This document shows positions 1-10,389 of a stretch of 64,000 bases of DNA, piece after piece. The DNA comes from Solirubrobacter sp963736505 (GTDB lineage Bacteria; Actinomycetota; Thermoleophilia; Solirubrobacterales; Solirubrobacteraceae). A model generated the notes under the pieces. The model saw nothing but the letters and a program-made list of their open reading frames with translations. It was not told the origin of the DNA and did not search any database. Where the stretch lies: the NCBI GenBank assembly GCA_963736505.1, contig CAVTOZ010000001.1:434001-498000 (forward strand), in the 5' to 3' direction. The position numbers and the translations under genes were made by a program. How positions within the stretch are numbered: position 1 is the first letter of the stretch; each line of letters opens with the position of its first letter.

Positions 1-309
1 AGACCATCTGCAACTCGCGCCGCACCGGCGCCAGCTCGCGCCGGCCGGCGGTGGTGATGTCCCTGCCGCGGTAGTTGATCGCGCCGCCGGTGGGCTCGAG
101 CAGCCGCATCAGCGTCCGGATCAGCGTCGACTTGCCGCAGCCCGACTCGCCCACGATGCCGAGCGTCTCGCCCTCTTGCAGCTCGAACGACACGTCGTCG
201 ACGGCGTGGACATGCCCGACGCTGCGCTGGATCAGCAGGCCCGAGCGGATCGGGAACTTGACCTCGAGATGCGTGACCTGCAGCAGGGGCCCGTCGCCGT
301 TGGTCGCGC

Positions 310-313
<4 letters not shown>
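1..313 (-). CDS. Oligopeptide/dipeptide ABC transporter ATP-binding protein, OppF/DppF type (3' end outside window)
   Basis: This is the second ATPase of the peptide importer and would couple ATP hydrolysis to uptake at the inner face of the membrane. Only the first 104 residues lie in the window. They contain a Walker A motif GESGCGKST at residues 55-63. The GTG start at 313-311 shares bases with the TGA stop of the preceding ATPase gene (GTGA overlap), which indicates translational coupling. The start is inferred from this overlap and from the fit to the family N-terminus. The Walker B, signature and C-terminal regions are beyond the window edge. Confidence 0.88.
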
Positions 314-1346
<1,033 letters not shown>

Positions 1347-1350
<4 letters not shown>

Positions 1351-2290
1351 AGTCGGACTCGCGGGTCGAGGAGGGCGTAGACGACGTCGACGAGCGCGCT
1401 CAGCACGACGACGACGAACGCCGTCAGCATCGTGATCACGAGGATCGGCGGGACGTCGAGGCGGCCGATCGACTCGGCCGCGTACTGGCCGACGCCGTGC
1501 AGGCCGAAGACCGACTCCGTGAGGATCGCGCCACCGCCGATGACGGCCGCGAAGTCCAGCCCGAAGAGCGAGATGACCGGGATCAGCGAGTTGCGCAGGA
1601 CGTGGCGGATCAGCACGCGGCGCTGGCTGATGCCCTTCGCCCGCGCCGCGCGCACGAAGTCCTCGCCCATCGTGTCGAGGATGCTCGCGCGGAGCACGCG
1701 CGAGTAGACGCCGATGAACAGCACCGACAACGCGAACCACGGCATCAGCAGGTGCGTGAACCACTGCCACGGGTTCGAGGTCAACGGCACGTAGCCGCCG
1801 AGTGGGAAGATGCTCCACTTGTAGCCGAGGTAGTAGAGCATCATCGCGCCGAGGAAGAACACCGGCGTCGAGACGCCGATCAGCGCCAGCACGGTCAGCG
1901 CGCGATCGAGGAACCCGCCGGCCGACATCGCGCTCAGCAGCCCGAACACGATGCCGAGGCCGAACCAGATGATGCCGGCGCCGATCGCCAGCGACAGCGT
2001 CGCGGGCAGGTCGCGCTTGATCTCCGTGAGCACGTTGACCTGCTGCGTGTAGGAGATCACCTGGCCCGTGAAGATCTTGTCCATCGTCTTGATGTACTGG
2101 ACGTAGATCGGCTTGTCGAAGCCCCACGTGACGCGCACGTCGTGCACGGTCTGCGGGGTCGCGAGACGGCCGGCGAGACGCAGCGCCGGGTCGCCGTTGG
2201 GGATCGCCTGGAAGATCAGGAACGTCAGGATCGAGATCGCGATCAGGACCGCGATGACGGAGATCAGGCGCGAGAGGACGAAGCGTGCCA

Positions 2291-2291
<1 letters not shown>
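1347..2291 (-). CDS. Peptide ABC transporter permease, OppB/DppB type
   Basis: A 314-residue integral membrane permease beginning MARFVLSRLISVIAV, with the single N-terminal helix followed by a long extracytoplasmic loop that is usual for DppB. Further helices follow from about residue 100. The cytoplasmic EAA loop, which docks the ATPase, is recognisable as the segment containing DFVRAARAKGIS. The ATG start shares one base with the stop of the neighbouring permease (TGATG), and its own stop overlaps the ATPase start. It should form the heterodimeric channel with the OppC-type protein. Confidence 0.92.
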
Positions 2292-3325
<1,034 letters not shown>

Positions 3326-3341
3326 GGGGTGGTGTGGCCGT

Positions 3342-3376
3342 CGGCCGGCCCGCGGCGTGCTGCCGCGGGCCGGCCG
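3342..3376 (-). terminator. Strong intra-operon hairpin between binding-protein and permease genes
   Basis: A perfect 15-bp inverted repeat (CGGCCGGCCCGCGGC and its complement) with a 5-nt loop fills the gap between the binding-protein stop at 3383 and the permease start at 3325. No U-tract follows. In transporter operons such structures commonly act as partial terminators or 3'-end stabilisers, so that the binding protein is made in excess over the membrane subunits. That role is inference. Confidence 0.7.
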
Positions 3377-3382
3377 GCGCTC

Positions 3383-5092
3383 CTACTTGAGGGAGATGGA
3401 CGACCAGTCGTTGCCGTACAGCGGGCTGAACACAGCCGAGTCGAAGTTGACCTTGTTCGACATGAACATCGGCTGCTGCTCTTGGCCGTAGGCGGCGATG
3501 TACGCCTCCTTGGCCAGGTACGTGTCCAGATCCTGCCAGCGGGTGGCGACCGTGTCGAGCTTGTCCGCAGGCACGGCGTTGAGGAACTTCAGCTCGCTCT
3601 GGATGTGCGGGTCGTCGACCTGGCTGAAGTTCTCGTTGTTGGTGGGCTGGATGGAGTTCTTGTCCATCAGCAGGTAGAAGTCGGACGGGTTCGGGAAGTC
3701 CTGGTTCCAGTCCGCGAAGCCTGCCTGCGGGTTGGTCTTCAGGTTGCCGATCGTCGCGAAGTACTGCGCGTCCGCGATGAGCTTGGTCTTCGCCTTCAGG
3801 CCGATCTTGTTCAGGAGATCGGTCAGGTAGGCGCAGAACTCCTTGCGCGGGCTGCGGTTCTGGCTCCAGACGGTGACGTCGGTGCCGGCCAGGCCGGACT
3901 GCTGGATCAGCGCCTTGGCCTTGGCGATGTCACCCGCGCCCTCCGGGTCGCCGTACGGGCACGGACCCGTCGGATGGCCGATCAGGCCCTCCGGCAGGAA
4001 GTAGCACGTCTGCTTGAAGTTGCCGCCGTTGAGGCGGTTCAGCGCGCGCCGGTCCAGGGCCCAGTTGACGGCCTGGCGGACCTGCAGGTTGTTGAACGGC
4101 TTCGTCTGCGTGTTCAGGAAGAAGTAGAACGTCGAGATCGTGTTCTGCGGCTTGTACCGGTCGGCCGCCTGCTGCTTGACCTGCGGCACGAGCGCCGGCG
4201 GGATCTGGTCCGCCCAGTCGAAGACGTCGGCCTGGTTGTTGAGCACCTGCTCGGCCTCGGTCTGCGTGCTGGTCGCGATCTTGGCGTTGATGTCCACCTT
4301 GCCGGCGGGCACGCCCGGGATCGTCGTATCGGTCCAGTCCGGGTTGCGGACGACGTCGAACGACCGGTTCGGGACGACGTTCTTGATCACGTACGGCCCG
4401 ATGCCCGGAGGCGGGTCGTTCGACAGGTTGCTCATCTTCGTGCCGGTCGGGACGAGGCCCGCCGACGGGAACGCGAGCAGGTTCAGGAACGCGCCGTACT
4501 TCGTCACGAGATGGATCGTGATCTCGCCCGAGGTGTCGTCGGCCGTGATGCCCGAGATGTCCTTCGCCTTGCCGGTGTCATACGCCGAGGCGCCCTTGAT
4601 GTAGCCCGTGAAGAACGACTTGCCGCCCCAGTTGAGCTTGAGGGCGCGCTGGATCGTGTACGGGAAGTCGCTCGCCTTGACCGCCGAGCCGTCGGAGTAC
4701 TTCAGGCCTGGACGCAGCTTGAGCGTGTACGTCAGGCCGTCATCGGAGACGGTCGGGAAGTCCGCGGCCGCGCCGGGGATGACCTTGCCGCCCTCTTCCC
4801 CGCTCTTATGAGCGTAGGTGTAGAGCCCGATGTATGAAATCCACGTCGCTTCAGCCGACTGCGTGGTGTAGCCCTCCTGGGGATCCAGGAAGTCCGGCGC
4901 GGTGCCCATCAAGTTGATGACGGTGCCGCCCGTCTTCGTCGTCGCGGGCGAACTGCCCGATCCCCCGCTCTTCGCGGGGGTGCTGGAACTCTTATTGTCG
5001 CTACTGGAGCCGCAACCGGCCGCCGTTACAGCGAGCGCACCCGCCGTAGCCAGTGCCAGAACCGCCCTCCGAGTAGGCACGTTCATCGCCAC
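3383..5092 (-). CDS. Peptide ABC transporter substrate-binding lipoprotein (SBP family 5)
   Basis: A 569-residue extracytoplasmic solute-binding protein, first gene of the importer operon. The N-terminus has a positively charged stretch (VPTRR), a hydrophobic core and a lipobox-like TAAGC. The cysteine near residue 27 is the likely lipidation site. A Ser/Gly/Thr linker follows. The mature part has family-5 features (GTAPDFLDPQEGY near the N-terminus, and ALKLNWGGKSF). GTG 5092 and ATG 5086 are both possible starts behind an AAGGAGG ribosome site. The natural ligand is unknown; the family binds di- and oligopeptides and other small molecules. Confidence 0.92.
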   Translation of the reverse strand: MAMNVPTRRAVLALATAGALAVTAAGCGSSSDNKSSSTPAKSGGSGSSPATTKTGGTVINLMGTAPDFLDPQEGYTTQSAEATWISYIGLYTYAHKSGEEGGKVIPGAAADFPTVSDDGLTYTLKLRPGLKYSDGSAVKASDFPYTIQRALKLNWGGKSFFTGYIKGASAYDTGKAKDISGITADDTSGEITIHLVTKYGAFLNLLAFPSAGLVPTGTKMSNLSNDPPPGIGPYVIKNVVPNRSFDVVRNPDWTDTTIPGVPAGKVDINAKIATSTQTEAEQVLNNQADVFDWADQIPPALVPQVKQQAADRYKPQNTISTFYFFLNTQTKPFNNLQVRQAVNWALDRRALNRLNGGNFKQTCYFLPEGLIGHPTGPCPYGDPEGAGDIAKAKALIQQSGLAGTDVTVWSQNRSPRKEFCAYLTDLLNKIGLKAKTKLIADAQYFATIGNLKTNPQAGFADWNQDFPNPSDFYLLMDKNSIQPTNNENFSQVDDPHIQSELKFLNAVPADKLDTVATRWQDLDTYLAKEAYIAAYGQEQQPMFMSNKVNFDSAVFSPLYGNDWSSISLK

Positions 5093-5174
5093 CCGTCCTC
5101 CTTACCGCCATGACATCAGTGTCGGGCGGAGCAAGCTAAGTGCCGCGCATTGGAGCCGGATGAGGTTTGCTCCC

Positions 5175-6095
5175 TCACACGGGCTGCTTCGCGACGCCGG
5201 CATGCTCCGACCGGGGCGCCAGCTTAGCCGCCTGACGCTCAGGTGTGATCCGGACCACATCCCAGGCGAGGCCTGTGCGACGCATGAGCGCGATCAGCGC
5301 GGCCGACGGGTCGAGCTCGTACCAGCGCAGGCCGTGCGCCGCCGAGCGCGGGAACGCGTGGTGGTTGTGGTGCCACGACTCGCCGAACGAAGGCAGCGCC
5401 AGCCAGAAGACGTTGGTCGAGTGATCCTCCACGTCAAAGCGGCGCTTCCCGAAGAAATGGCACACGGAATTGACGCTCCACGTGACGTGGTGCTGCAGGA
5501 AGATGCGCGCGAAGCCGCCCCAGATGAGGCCCGTCAGAGCGCCGTGCAGGCTCTGCGTGAGCAGCCCGCCGATCAGCGCGGGGACCGCGAGGCTGGCCAG
5601 CGCGATCAGCGGGAAGCGGCGATTGATGACGCGCATCCCGCGGTCCTCGACGAGGTCCTTCGCGTACTTCGAGGCACGGGCTTCCCCGTGAGTGCGCCAC
5701 AGCCATCCGACGTGCGCGTGCCACAGGCCCCGTAGCGCACCTGTCACACCGGAACCGTGACCCACGTGCGGGGAGTGCGGGTCGCCCTCCTGGTCGGTGT
5801 GCGCATGGTGCTTGCGGTGATCCGCGACCCAGTCGATGACAGGTCCCTGCACAGACAGGGAACCGAGGATCGCGAACAGGTACCGCGTGCCTTTGTGAGT
5901 CTGAAATGAGCGGTGAGTGAGCATACGGTGAAACCCAACGGTGACTCCGTAGCCACTCAACAGGTACATCAACGCGAAGACGACGACGTCCGACCAGCCG
6001 AGGAGATGGCCCCACAGCAGGGGAACCGAGATCGCCACGACGACGAACGGCAGCAGGACGGCGGTCATGTTGACGCGGCGCTCGAGAGCGGTCAT
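5175..6095 (-). CDS. Acyl-CoA/acyl-lipid desaturase, delta-9 stearoyl-CoA desaturase family
   Basis: A 306-residue membrane di-iron desaturase. The three histidine boxes are intact: HRMLTH (56-61), HRKHH (93-97) and HHNHH (242-246), with an extra His pair at QHHVTW (201-203). Two hydrophobic pairs (about 12-50 and 162-195) frame the active site. It should introduce a cis double bond into saturated acyl chains and so tune membrane fluidity. It precedes the peptide-transporter operon on the same strand but is separated by 82 bp, so it is probably a separate transcription unit. Confidence 0.93.
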   Translation of the reverse strand: MTALERRVNMTAVLLPFVVVAISVPLLWGHLLGWSDVVVFALMYLLSGYGVTVGFHRMLTHRSFQTHKGTRYLFAILGSLSVQGPVIDWVADHRKHHAHTDQEGDPHSPHVGHGSGVTGALRGLWHAHVGWLWRTHGEARASKYAKDLVEDRGMRVINRRFPLIALASLAVPALIGGLLTQSLHGALTGLIWGGFARIFLQHHVTWSVNSVCHFFGKRRFDVEDHSTNVFWLALPSFGESWHHNHHAFPRSAAHGLRWYELDPSAALIALMRRTGLAWDVVRITPERQAAKLAPRSEHAGVAKQPV

Positions 6096-6407
6096 GCCAT
6101 GGAGGCTACCCGCAACATCCGCTTCGATCTTTGGGCTTGGGCACGGATTGCGGGGCCGGATTTGGAGTCTCGTGATAACGGCGCCGGGCCGCGGTCCGGT
6201 GCGTCGCGGCGGCGCCCGCGCGAGCCCCGCGCGATCGCGGCCCGCCGCCGGCGGCGAACGTCAACTGCGCGGGTGAGGGCGGCGAGCGCCCGGCCGGCGC
6301 GATCTTCCGCGGCCCGGTGCGAGTTGTCCACCTATACGGTGGAGACTCGACGCGCGGGTCGAACGCCCCTCCTTATCGCGCAGTTTCCGCGCCCGGCGGG
6401 CGTCGCG
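6096..6407. other. 312-bp gene-free region upstream of the desaturase
   Basis: No convincing gene is seen here. The only open frame (6092-6331, minus) encodes an arginine-rich peptide without recognisable features. The segment holds a 6-bp inverted repeat at 6327-6343 (listed separately), and otherwise GC-rich sequence that presumably includes the desaturase promoter and the 3' end of the Lrp-family transcript. Confidence 0.6.
6327..6343. promoter_or_regulatory. Palindrome TCCACC-N5-GGTGGA, possible desaturase operator
   Basis: A perfect 6-bp inverted repeat separated by TATAC lies about 235 bp upstream of the desaturase start and downstream of the Lrp-family gene. On the minus strand the centre reads GTATAGG, which could serve as a -10 element. 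Function as an operator or promoter is inference. Confidence 0.35.
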
Positions 6408-6848
6408 TCACTCCTCGAACGGACGCTCGAACAGCGTCGACAGCACGATCTGGGTCTGCGTCCGCGTGATGCCCGGGTGGTCGCGGATCCGCTCGAGCGT
6501 CTCCTCCAGGTGCGCGGTGTCGCGGGCGCGCACGTGCAGGATCGCGCTCGCCTCGCCGGCGACCGTGTACGCGGCCTCGACCTCGGGGTGGTGTGCGACG
6601 GCGTCGCGCACCTCGGCGGCGGCCATCCGGCCCTCGCAGTAGAGCGCCACGTGGGCGTGCGTGCTCCAGCCGAAGCGGCCCGGGTCGACGCGGGCGGCGT
6701 AGCCTCGGATCACGCCGTCGGCCTCCAGCCGGTCGACGCGCCGCTTGACGGCCGGCGCCGACAGCGAGACGCGCATTCCGATGCTCTGGAACGAGCGGCG
6801 CGCGTCTTCCCTCAGCGCCGCAACGATCTGCCGGTCGATTTCGTCCAT
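6408..6848 (-). CDS. Lrp/AsnC family transcriptional regulator
   Basis: A 146-residue regulator: an N-terminal helix-turn-helix (MDEIDRQIVAALREDARR onward, with LSAPAVKRRVDRLE as recognition region) and a C-terminal ligand-binding RAM domain (VEAAYTVAGEASAILHVRA). ATG 6848 is chosen because MDEIDRQIV is the usual family start; an in-frame upstream ATG at 6911 would lie on top of the operator-like palindrome. It is divergent from hppD, with a 12-base dyad between them, so it probably senses an aromatic amino acid and controls the hppD operon and itself. Confidence 0.9.
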   Translation of the reverse strand: MDEIDRQIVAALREDARRSFQSIGMRVSLSAPAVKRRVDRLEADGVIRGYAARVDPGRFGWSTHAHVALYCEGRMAAAEVRDAVAHHPEVEAAYTVAGEASAILHVRARDTAHLEETLERIRDHPGITRTQTQIVLSTLFERPFEE

Positions 6849-6860
6849 TTCCGCGTGAAT

Positions 6861-6878
6861 TGTTGCACTCTCGCAACA
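6861..6878. promoter_or_regulatory. Dyad TGTTGC-N6-GCAACA between lrp-type gene and hppD
   Basis: A perfect 6-bp inverted repeat with a 6-bp spacer lies 12 bp before the regulator start and 44 bp before the hppD start. Its size, symmetry and placement fit an Lrp/AsnC-type operator controlling both divergent genes. The assignment rests on position and symmetry only. Confidence 0.6.
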
Positions 6879-6922
6879 GATCGCGGTTGTTCCGTTCACC
6901 GGACGGCGCAACCATTAAGCGC

Positions 6923-8047
6923 ATGAGCACGCAGCCCGTCGTCGCGCCGTCAGAGACCAAGGACTTCATGCCGCTCCACGGCATCGACCACGTGGAGCTC
7001 TTCGTGGGGAACGCCCTGCAGTCGGCGTTCTTCTGGATCCAGGCGCTGGGCTTCAAGGAGGTCGCCTACGCGGGGCTGGAGACCGGCGTGCGCGACCGCG
7101 CCTCGCACGTGCTCCAGCAGGGCCGCATCCGGGTGGTGCTGACGGGCGCGCTGGTGCCGGATCATGAGATCGGGCGCCATGTCGCGCGCCATGGCGACGG
7201 CGTGAAGGTGATCGCGCTGTCGGTGCCGAGCGTCGAGAACGCCTATCGCGAGGCCGTCACGCGCGGCGCCGAGGGCGTGCGCGAGCCGTGGGAGACGAGC
7301 GACGAGCACGGCACGGTCAAGCAGGCGACGATCAAGACCTACGGCGAGACGCTGCACACGTTCGTCGAGCGCGGCGGCTACGACGGCGCGTTCCTGCCCG
7401 GCTTCGCGGCGAAGACGATCGAGCCCGCGGCCGGCGACGCCGGCCTGCTCGCGATCGACCACATCGTCGGCAACGTCGAGCTCGGCGCGATGGACACCTG
7501 GGTCAAGTACTACGAGGACGTCTTCGGGATGCGGGAGATGATCCACTTCTCCGACGACGACATCTCGACCGAGTACTCGGCGCTGATGTCGAAGGTCGTC
7601 TCCGACGGCAACGGGCGCGTGAAGTTCCCGCTCAACGAGCCGGCCGAGGGCAAGCGCAAGTCGCAGATCGACGAGTACCTGGAGTTCTACGGCGGCCCCG
7701 GCGCGCAGCACATCGCCGTCGCCACGCGCGACATCGTCAAGACCGTCGAGACGCTGAAGGCGCGCGGGATCGAGTTCCTCAACACGCCGGACACGTACTA
7801 CGAGGAGGCGCCCGAGCGCGTCGGCGAGATCGACGAGGACATGGAGGACCTGCGCCGGCTCGGCATCCTCGTCGACCGCGACGACGAGGGCTACCTGCTG
7901 CAGATCTTCACGAAGCCGACCGGCGACCGCCCGACGATCTTCCTCGAGGTGATCGAGCGCCACGGCGCGCGCGGGTTCGGCGACGGCAACTTCAAGGCGC
8001 TGTTCGAGGCGATCGAACGCGAGCAGGAGCTGCGCGGCAACCTCTAG
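6923..8047 (+). CDS. hppD: 4-hydroxyphenylpyruvate dioxygenase
   Basis: A 374-residue enzyme with two vicinal-oxygen-chelate domains. It converts 4-hydroxyphenylpyruvate to homogentisate in tyrosine breakdown. The three iron ligands of the C-terminal domain are visible: His180 (IDHIVGNV), His263 (AQHIAVATRDI) and Glu342 (IFLEVIERHG). The C-terminal gate-helix segment (GFGDGNFKALFEAIEREQ) is intact. ATG 6923 gives the normal N-terminus; an in-frame ATG at 6860 falls within the dyad. It is the first gene of a tight operon with a serpin gene 7 bp downstream and hmgA beyond. Confidence 0.96.
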   Translation: MSTQPVVAPSETKDFMPLHGIDHVELFVGNALQSAFFWIQALGFKEVAYAGLETGVRDRASHVLQQGRIRVVLTGALVPDHEIGRHVARHGDGVKVIALSVPSVENAYREAVTRGAEGVREPWETSDEHGTVKQATIKTYGETLHTFVERGGYDGAFLPGFAAKTIEPAAGDAGLLAIDHIVGNVELGAMDTWVKYYEDVFGMREMIHFSDDDISTEYSALMSKVVSDGNGRVKFPLNEPAEGKRKSQIDEYLEFYGGPGAQHIAVATRDIVKTVETLKARGIEFLNTPDTYYEEAPERVGEIDEDMEDLRRLGILVDRDDEGYLLQIFTKPTGDRPTIFLEVIERHGARGFGDGNFKALFEAIEREQELRGNL

Positions 8048-8054
8048 GCGCGCC

Positions 8055-8978
8055 ATGGATCCCTTCGCGCTGCTGGACCGCCTCGACGACGGTCACGAGG
8101 ACGCCGTGCTCTCGCCGTACGGCGTCCGTCGCGCGCTGGACGTGGTCCGGCGCGGCGCTGGCGGGGAGACGCACGCCGCGCTGGAAGCGGTGCTCGGCCC
8201 GGACGAAGCGCCTGAGATCGCCGCCGACGGCCTCGCGCTCGCGCAGGCCGCGTGGCTGGCCGAGGGCTACACGCCCGGCCCCGCGCTCGACGGCTTCACC
8301 ACCGGCCCGCTCGACGTCGCGCGCGTCAACGCGTGGGCGAACGAGAAGACGCACGGGATGATTCCCGCGATCGTCGAGTCGTTCGATCCCGACGAGAAGC
8401 TCGCGCTGACCGACGCGATCTACCTCGACGCGCGCTGGAAGACCCCGTTCGAGCCCGCCGGGCGGCGTCCGTTCGAGGGCGCCGGCGACGTCGCGATGAT
8501 GGCGGTCGAGGGCGTGTTCGAGCACGCCGAGGGCGCGATCCGGCTGCCCTACGGCGACGGCGACCTGCGCTTCGTCGCGATGCTCGGCGACTGGCGTGAG
8601 GCCGGCTGGTCGCGCGGCCGCGGCACCGTCGTGCTGCCGGTCTTCGGCGCGCAGTCGTCGCACGAGCTCGGGCCGCCGCTGAGCGCGCTCGGACTCGGCC
8701 CCGCGTTCGCCCCGTCGGGCGACCTCGAGGACCTCTTCCACGGCCCTGGCCTGAAGGCGCTCGGCCGCATCCTCCAGCGCGCCCGCGTCGACGTCGACGA
8801 GCAGGGCACGCGCGCGGCCGCCGTCACCACCGTCACCGCGCGCGCGGTCTCCGCCGTGCTCGGCCCGCCGCCCTTCCACCTGATCTTCGACCGGCCCTTC
8901 ACGTGGGCCGTCGAGCACGCGCCGACCGGCACACTGCTGTTCGTGGGCCGCGTGCGCCACCCGAGAGAGAGGACCTGA
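8055..8978 (+). CDS. Serpin-family protease inhibitor, no signal peptide
   Basis: A 307-residue serpin, shorter than the usual 370-400. Family blocks are clear: SPYGVRRALDVV (20-31), VNAWANEKTHGMIPAIV (91-107), LTDAIYLDARWKTPF (118-132), the hinge VDVDEQGTRAAAVTT (245-259) and the C-terminal block FDRPFTWAVEHAPTGTLLFVGRV (278-300). The small residues of the hinge suggest an inhibitory, loop-inserting serpin. Counting from the P17 glutamate (E249) puts P1 at V265, with R263 at P3. No export signal is present. The gene starts 7 bp after hppD and its stop lies 1 bp before hmgA, so it is co-expressed with homogentisate enzymes. Its target protease is unknown. Confidence 0.9.
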   Translation: MDPFALLDRLDDGHEDAVLSPYGVRRALDVVRRGAGGETHAALEAVLGPDEAPEIAADGLALAQAAWLAEGYTPGPALDGFTTGPLDVARVNAWANEKTHGMIPAIVESFDPDEKLALTDAIYLDARWKTPFEPAGRRPFEGAGDVAMMAVEGVFEHAEGAIRLPYGDGDLRFVAMLGDWREAGWSRGRGTVVLPVFGAQSSHELGPPLSALGLGPAFAPSGDLEDLFHGPGLKALGRILQRARVDVDEQGTRAAAVTTVTARAVSAVLGPPPFHLIFDRPFTWAVEHAPTGTLLFVGRVRHPRERT

Positions 8979-8979
8979 A

Positions 8980-10173
8980 ATGCGCTACCACAGCCTGGGC
9001 CGCATCCCGGCCAAGCGCCACGTCCAGTTCCGCGACCCGGACTCGTCGGCGAACGGCAAGGCACCGCTGCTCGTCGAGGAGGTCATGGGCTTCGAGGGCT
9101 TCTCGGGCAACGAGTCGATCCTCTACCACCTGTGGTCGCCGTGCCGGATCAAGGACGTCGGCGAGTTCGAGCCGATCGCGCTCGAGGAGTGGGTGCCCGA
9201 CACGCACGTGCACCGGCTGACGAACACGCGCGGGTTGGAGCCGGCCGGCGACAGCGTCCTCGGGCGGCGCGTGCTCCAGTACAACAACGACGTCGAGATC
9301 GGCGTCTGCGTACCCGCGCGCGAGGCGGACTACTTCTACCGCGACGGCGAGGGCGACGAGGTGATCTTCGTCCACGAGGGCTCCGGCGTCGTGGAGACGA
9401 TCTTCGGGACGCTCCCCTACGCCAAGCACGATTACGTGGTGATCCCGCGCGGGACGACGTACCGCCTCCGCTTCGACGAGCCGCAGAAGTGGCTGACGTT
9501 CTACACGCCGGGCGAGATCGAGACGCCGAACCGCTACCGCAACCGCTACGGCCAGCTGCTCGAGCACGCGCCGTTCTCGCAGCGCGACTTCCACCCGCCC
9601 TCCGAGCTCGTGACGCACCGCGACCGCGGCGTCCACGAGGTCAAGGTGCGCGTGCGCGGCGGCTACCAGGACTACGTGCTCGACTACCACCCGCTCGACG
9701 TGATCGGCTGGGACGGCTACGTCTACCCGTACACGTTCAACATCGCCGACTTCGAGCCCAAGGCCGGCCGGCTGCACCAGCCGCCGCCCGCGCACCAGAC
9801 GTTCCAGGGCCCCAACTTCGTGATCTGCTCGTTCTGCCCGCGCATGCTCGACTGGGACGAGAACGCGATCGCGCTGCCGTACCACCACTCCAACGTGCAG
9901 AGCGAGGAGGTCATGTACTACGTCGACGGCGACTACGCCGCGCGTAAGGGCGTCGACATCGGCTGCCTCACGCTGCACCCGTCCGGGCTGCCGCACGGCC
10001 CGCAGCCGGGCACGGTCGAGAAGTCGCTCGGCATGAAGTCGACGAACGAGCTCGCGGTGATGTGCGACACGTTCCGGCCGCTGCGGCTGACGACGCTCGC
10101 GCGCGACCTCGACGATCCGAGCTACGCGTTCTCGTGGTACGAGGAGCCCGCAACGAGCGGAAATCCGGCGTGA
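8980..10173 (+). CDS. hmgA: Homogentisate 1,2-dioxygenase
   Basis: A 397-residue cupin-fold dioxygenase that opens the homogentisate ring to maleylacetoacetate. The segment LPYHHSNVQSEEVMYYVDGDY carries the metal-binding His and Glu residues, and the following LHPSGLPHGPQPG contains the third ligand region. It directly follows the product of hppD in the pathway and is encoded in the same operon, one base after the serpin stop. Maleylacetoacetate isomerase and fumarylacetoacetase are not in this window and must be elsewhere if the pathway is complete. Confidence 0.95.
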   Translation: MRYHSLGRIPAKRHVQFRDPDSSANGKAPLLVEEVMGFEGFSGNESILYHLWSPCRIKDVGEFEPIALEEWVPDTHVHRLTNTRGLEPAGDSVLGRRVLQYNNDVEIGVCVPAREADYFYRDGEGDEVIFVHEGSGVVETIFGTLPYAKHDYVVIPRGTTYRLRFDEPQKWLTFYTPGEIETPNRYRNRYGQLLEHAPFSQRDFHPPSELVTHRDRGVHEVKVRVRGGYQDYVLDYHPLDVIGWDGYVYPYTFNIADFEPKAGRLHQPPPAHQTFQGPNFVICSFCPRMLDWDENAIALPYHHSNVQSEEVMYYVDGDYAARKGVDIGCLTLHPSGLPHGPQPGTVEKSLGMKSTNELAVMCDTFRPLRLTTLARDLDDPSYAFSWYEEPATSGNPA

Positions 10174-10216
10174 TGGGGGTTTAGAACCGGGGAGACCGGC
10201 CGATGACCCGGCTGAG

Positions 10217-10387
10217 ATGACGCACGCCTGGCCGCCCGTGGGGACGATCGAGGAACCGCTGCGCACCCCGCTGTGGGTGATCCGCACGCTCGCCGACGCC
10301 CTGGCCGCCGAGGAGCGGCCGACCGACGAGCACCGCCGCCACGTCGCGCGCCAGATCGCGCGCATCGCGCAAGAGCTCGAGAAGTAG
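10217..10387 (+). CDS. Small conserved-looking protein, 56 residues, function unknown
   Basis: A short frame beginning MTHAWPPVGTIEEPLRTPLWVI and ending with an Arg/Glu-rich amphipathic helix (HVARQIARIAQELEK). It has G/C at third positions like its neighbours, starts 43 bp after hmgA and stops 2 bp before the convergent histidine-kinase stop. It is not recognised. It may be the last gene of the homogentisate operon. Confidence 0.5.
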   Translation: MTHAWPPVGTIEEPLRTPLWVIRTLADALAAEERPTDEHRRHVARQIARIAQELEK

Positions 10388-10389
10388 CC

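Noticed and set aside
6092..6331. 79-codon Arg-rich frame upstream of the desaturase
   Set aside because: Composition is dominated by Arg and Ala, there is no ribosome site or recognisable motif, and it overlaps the desaturase start.
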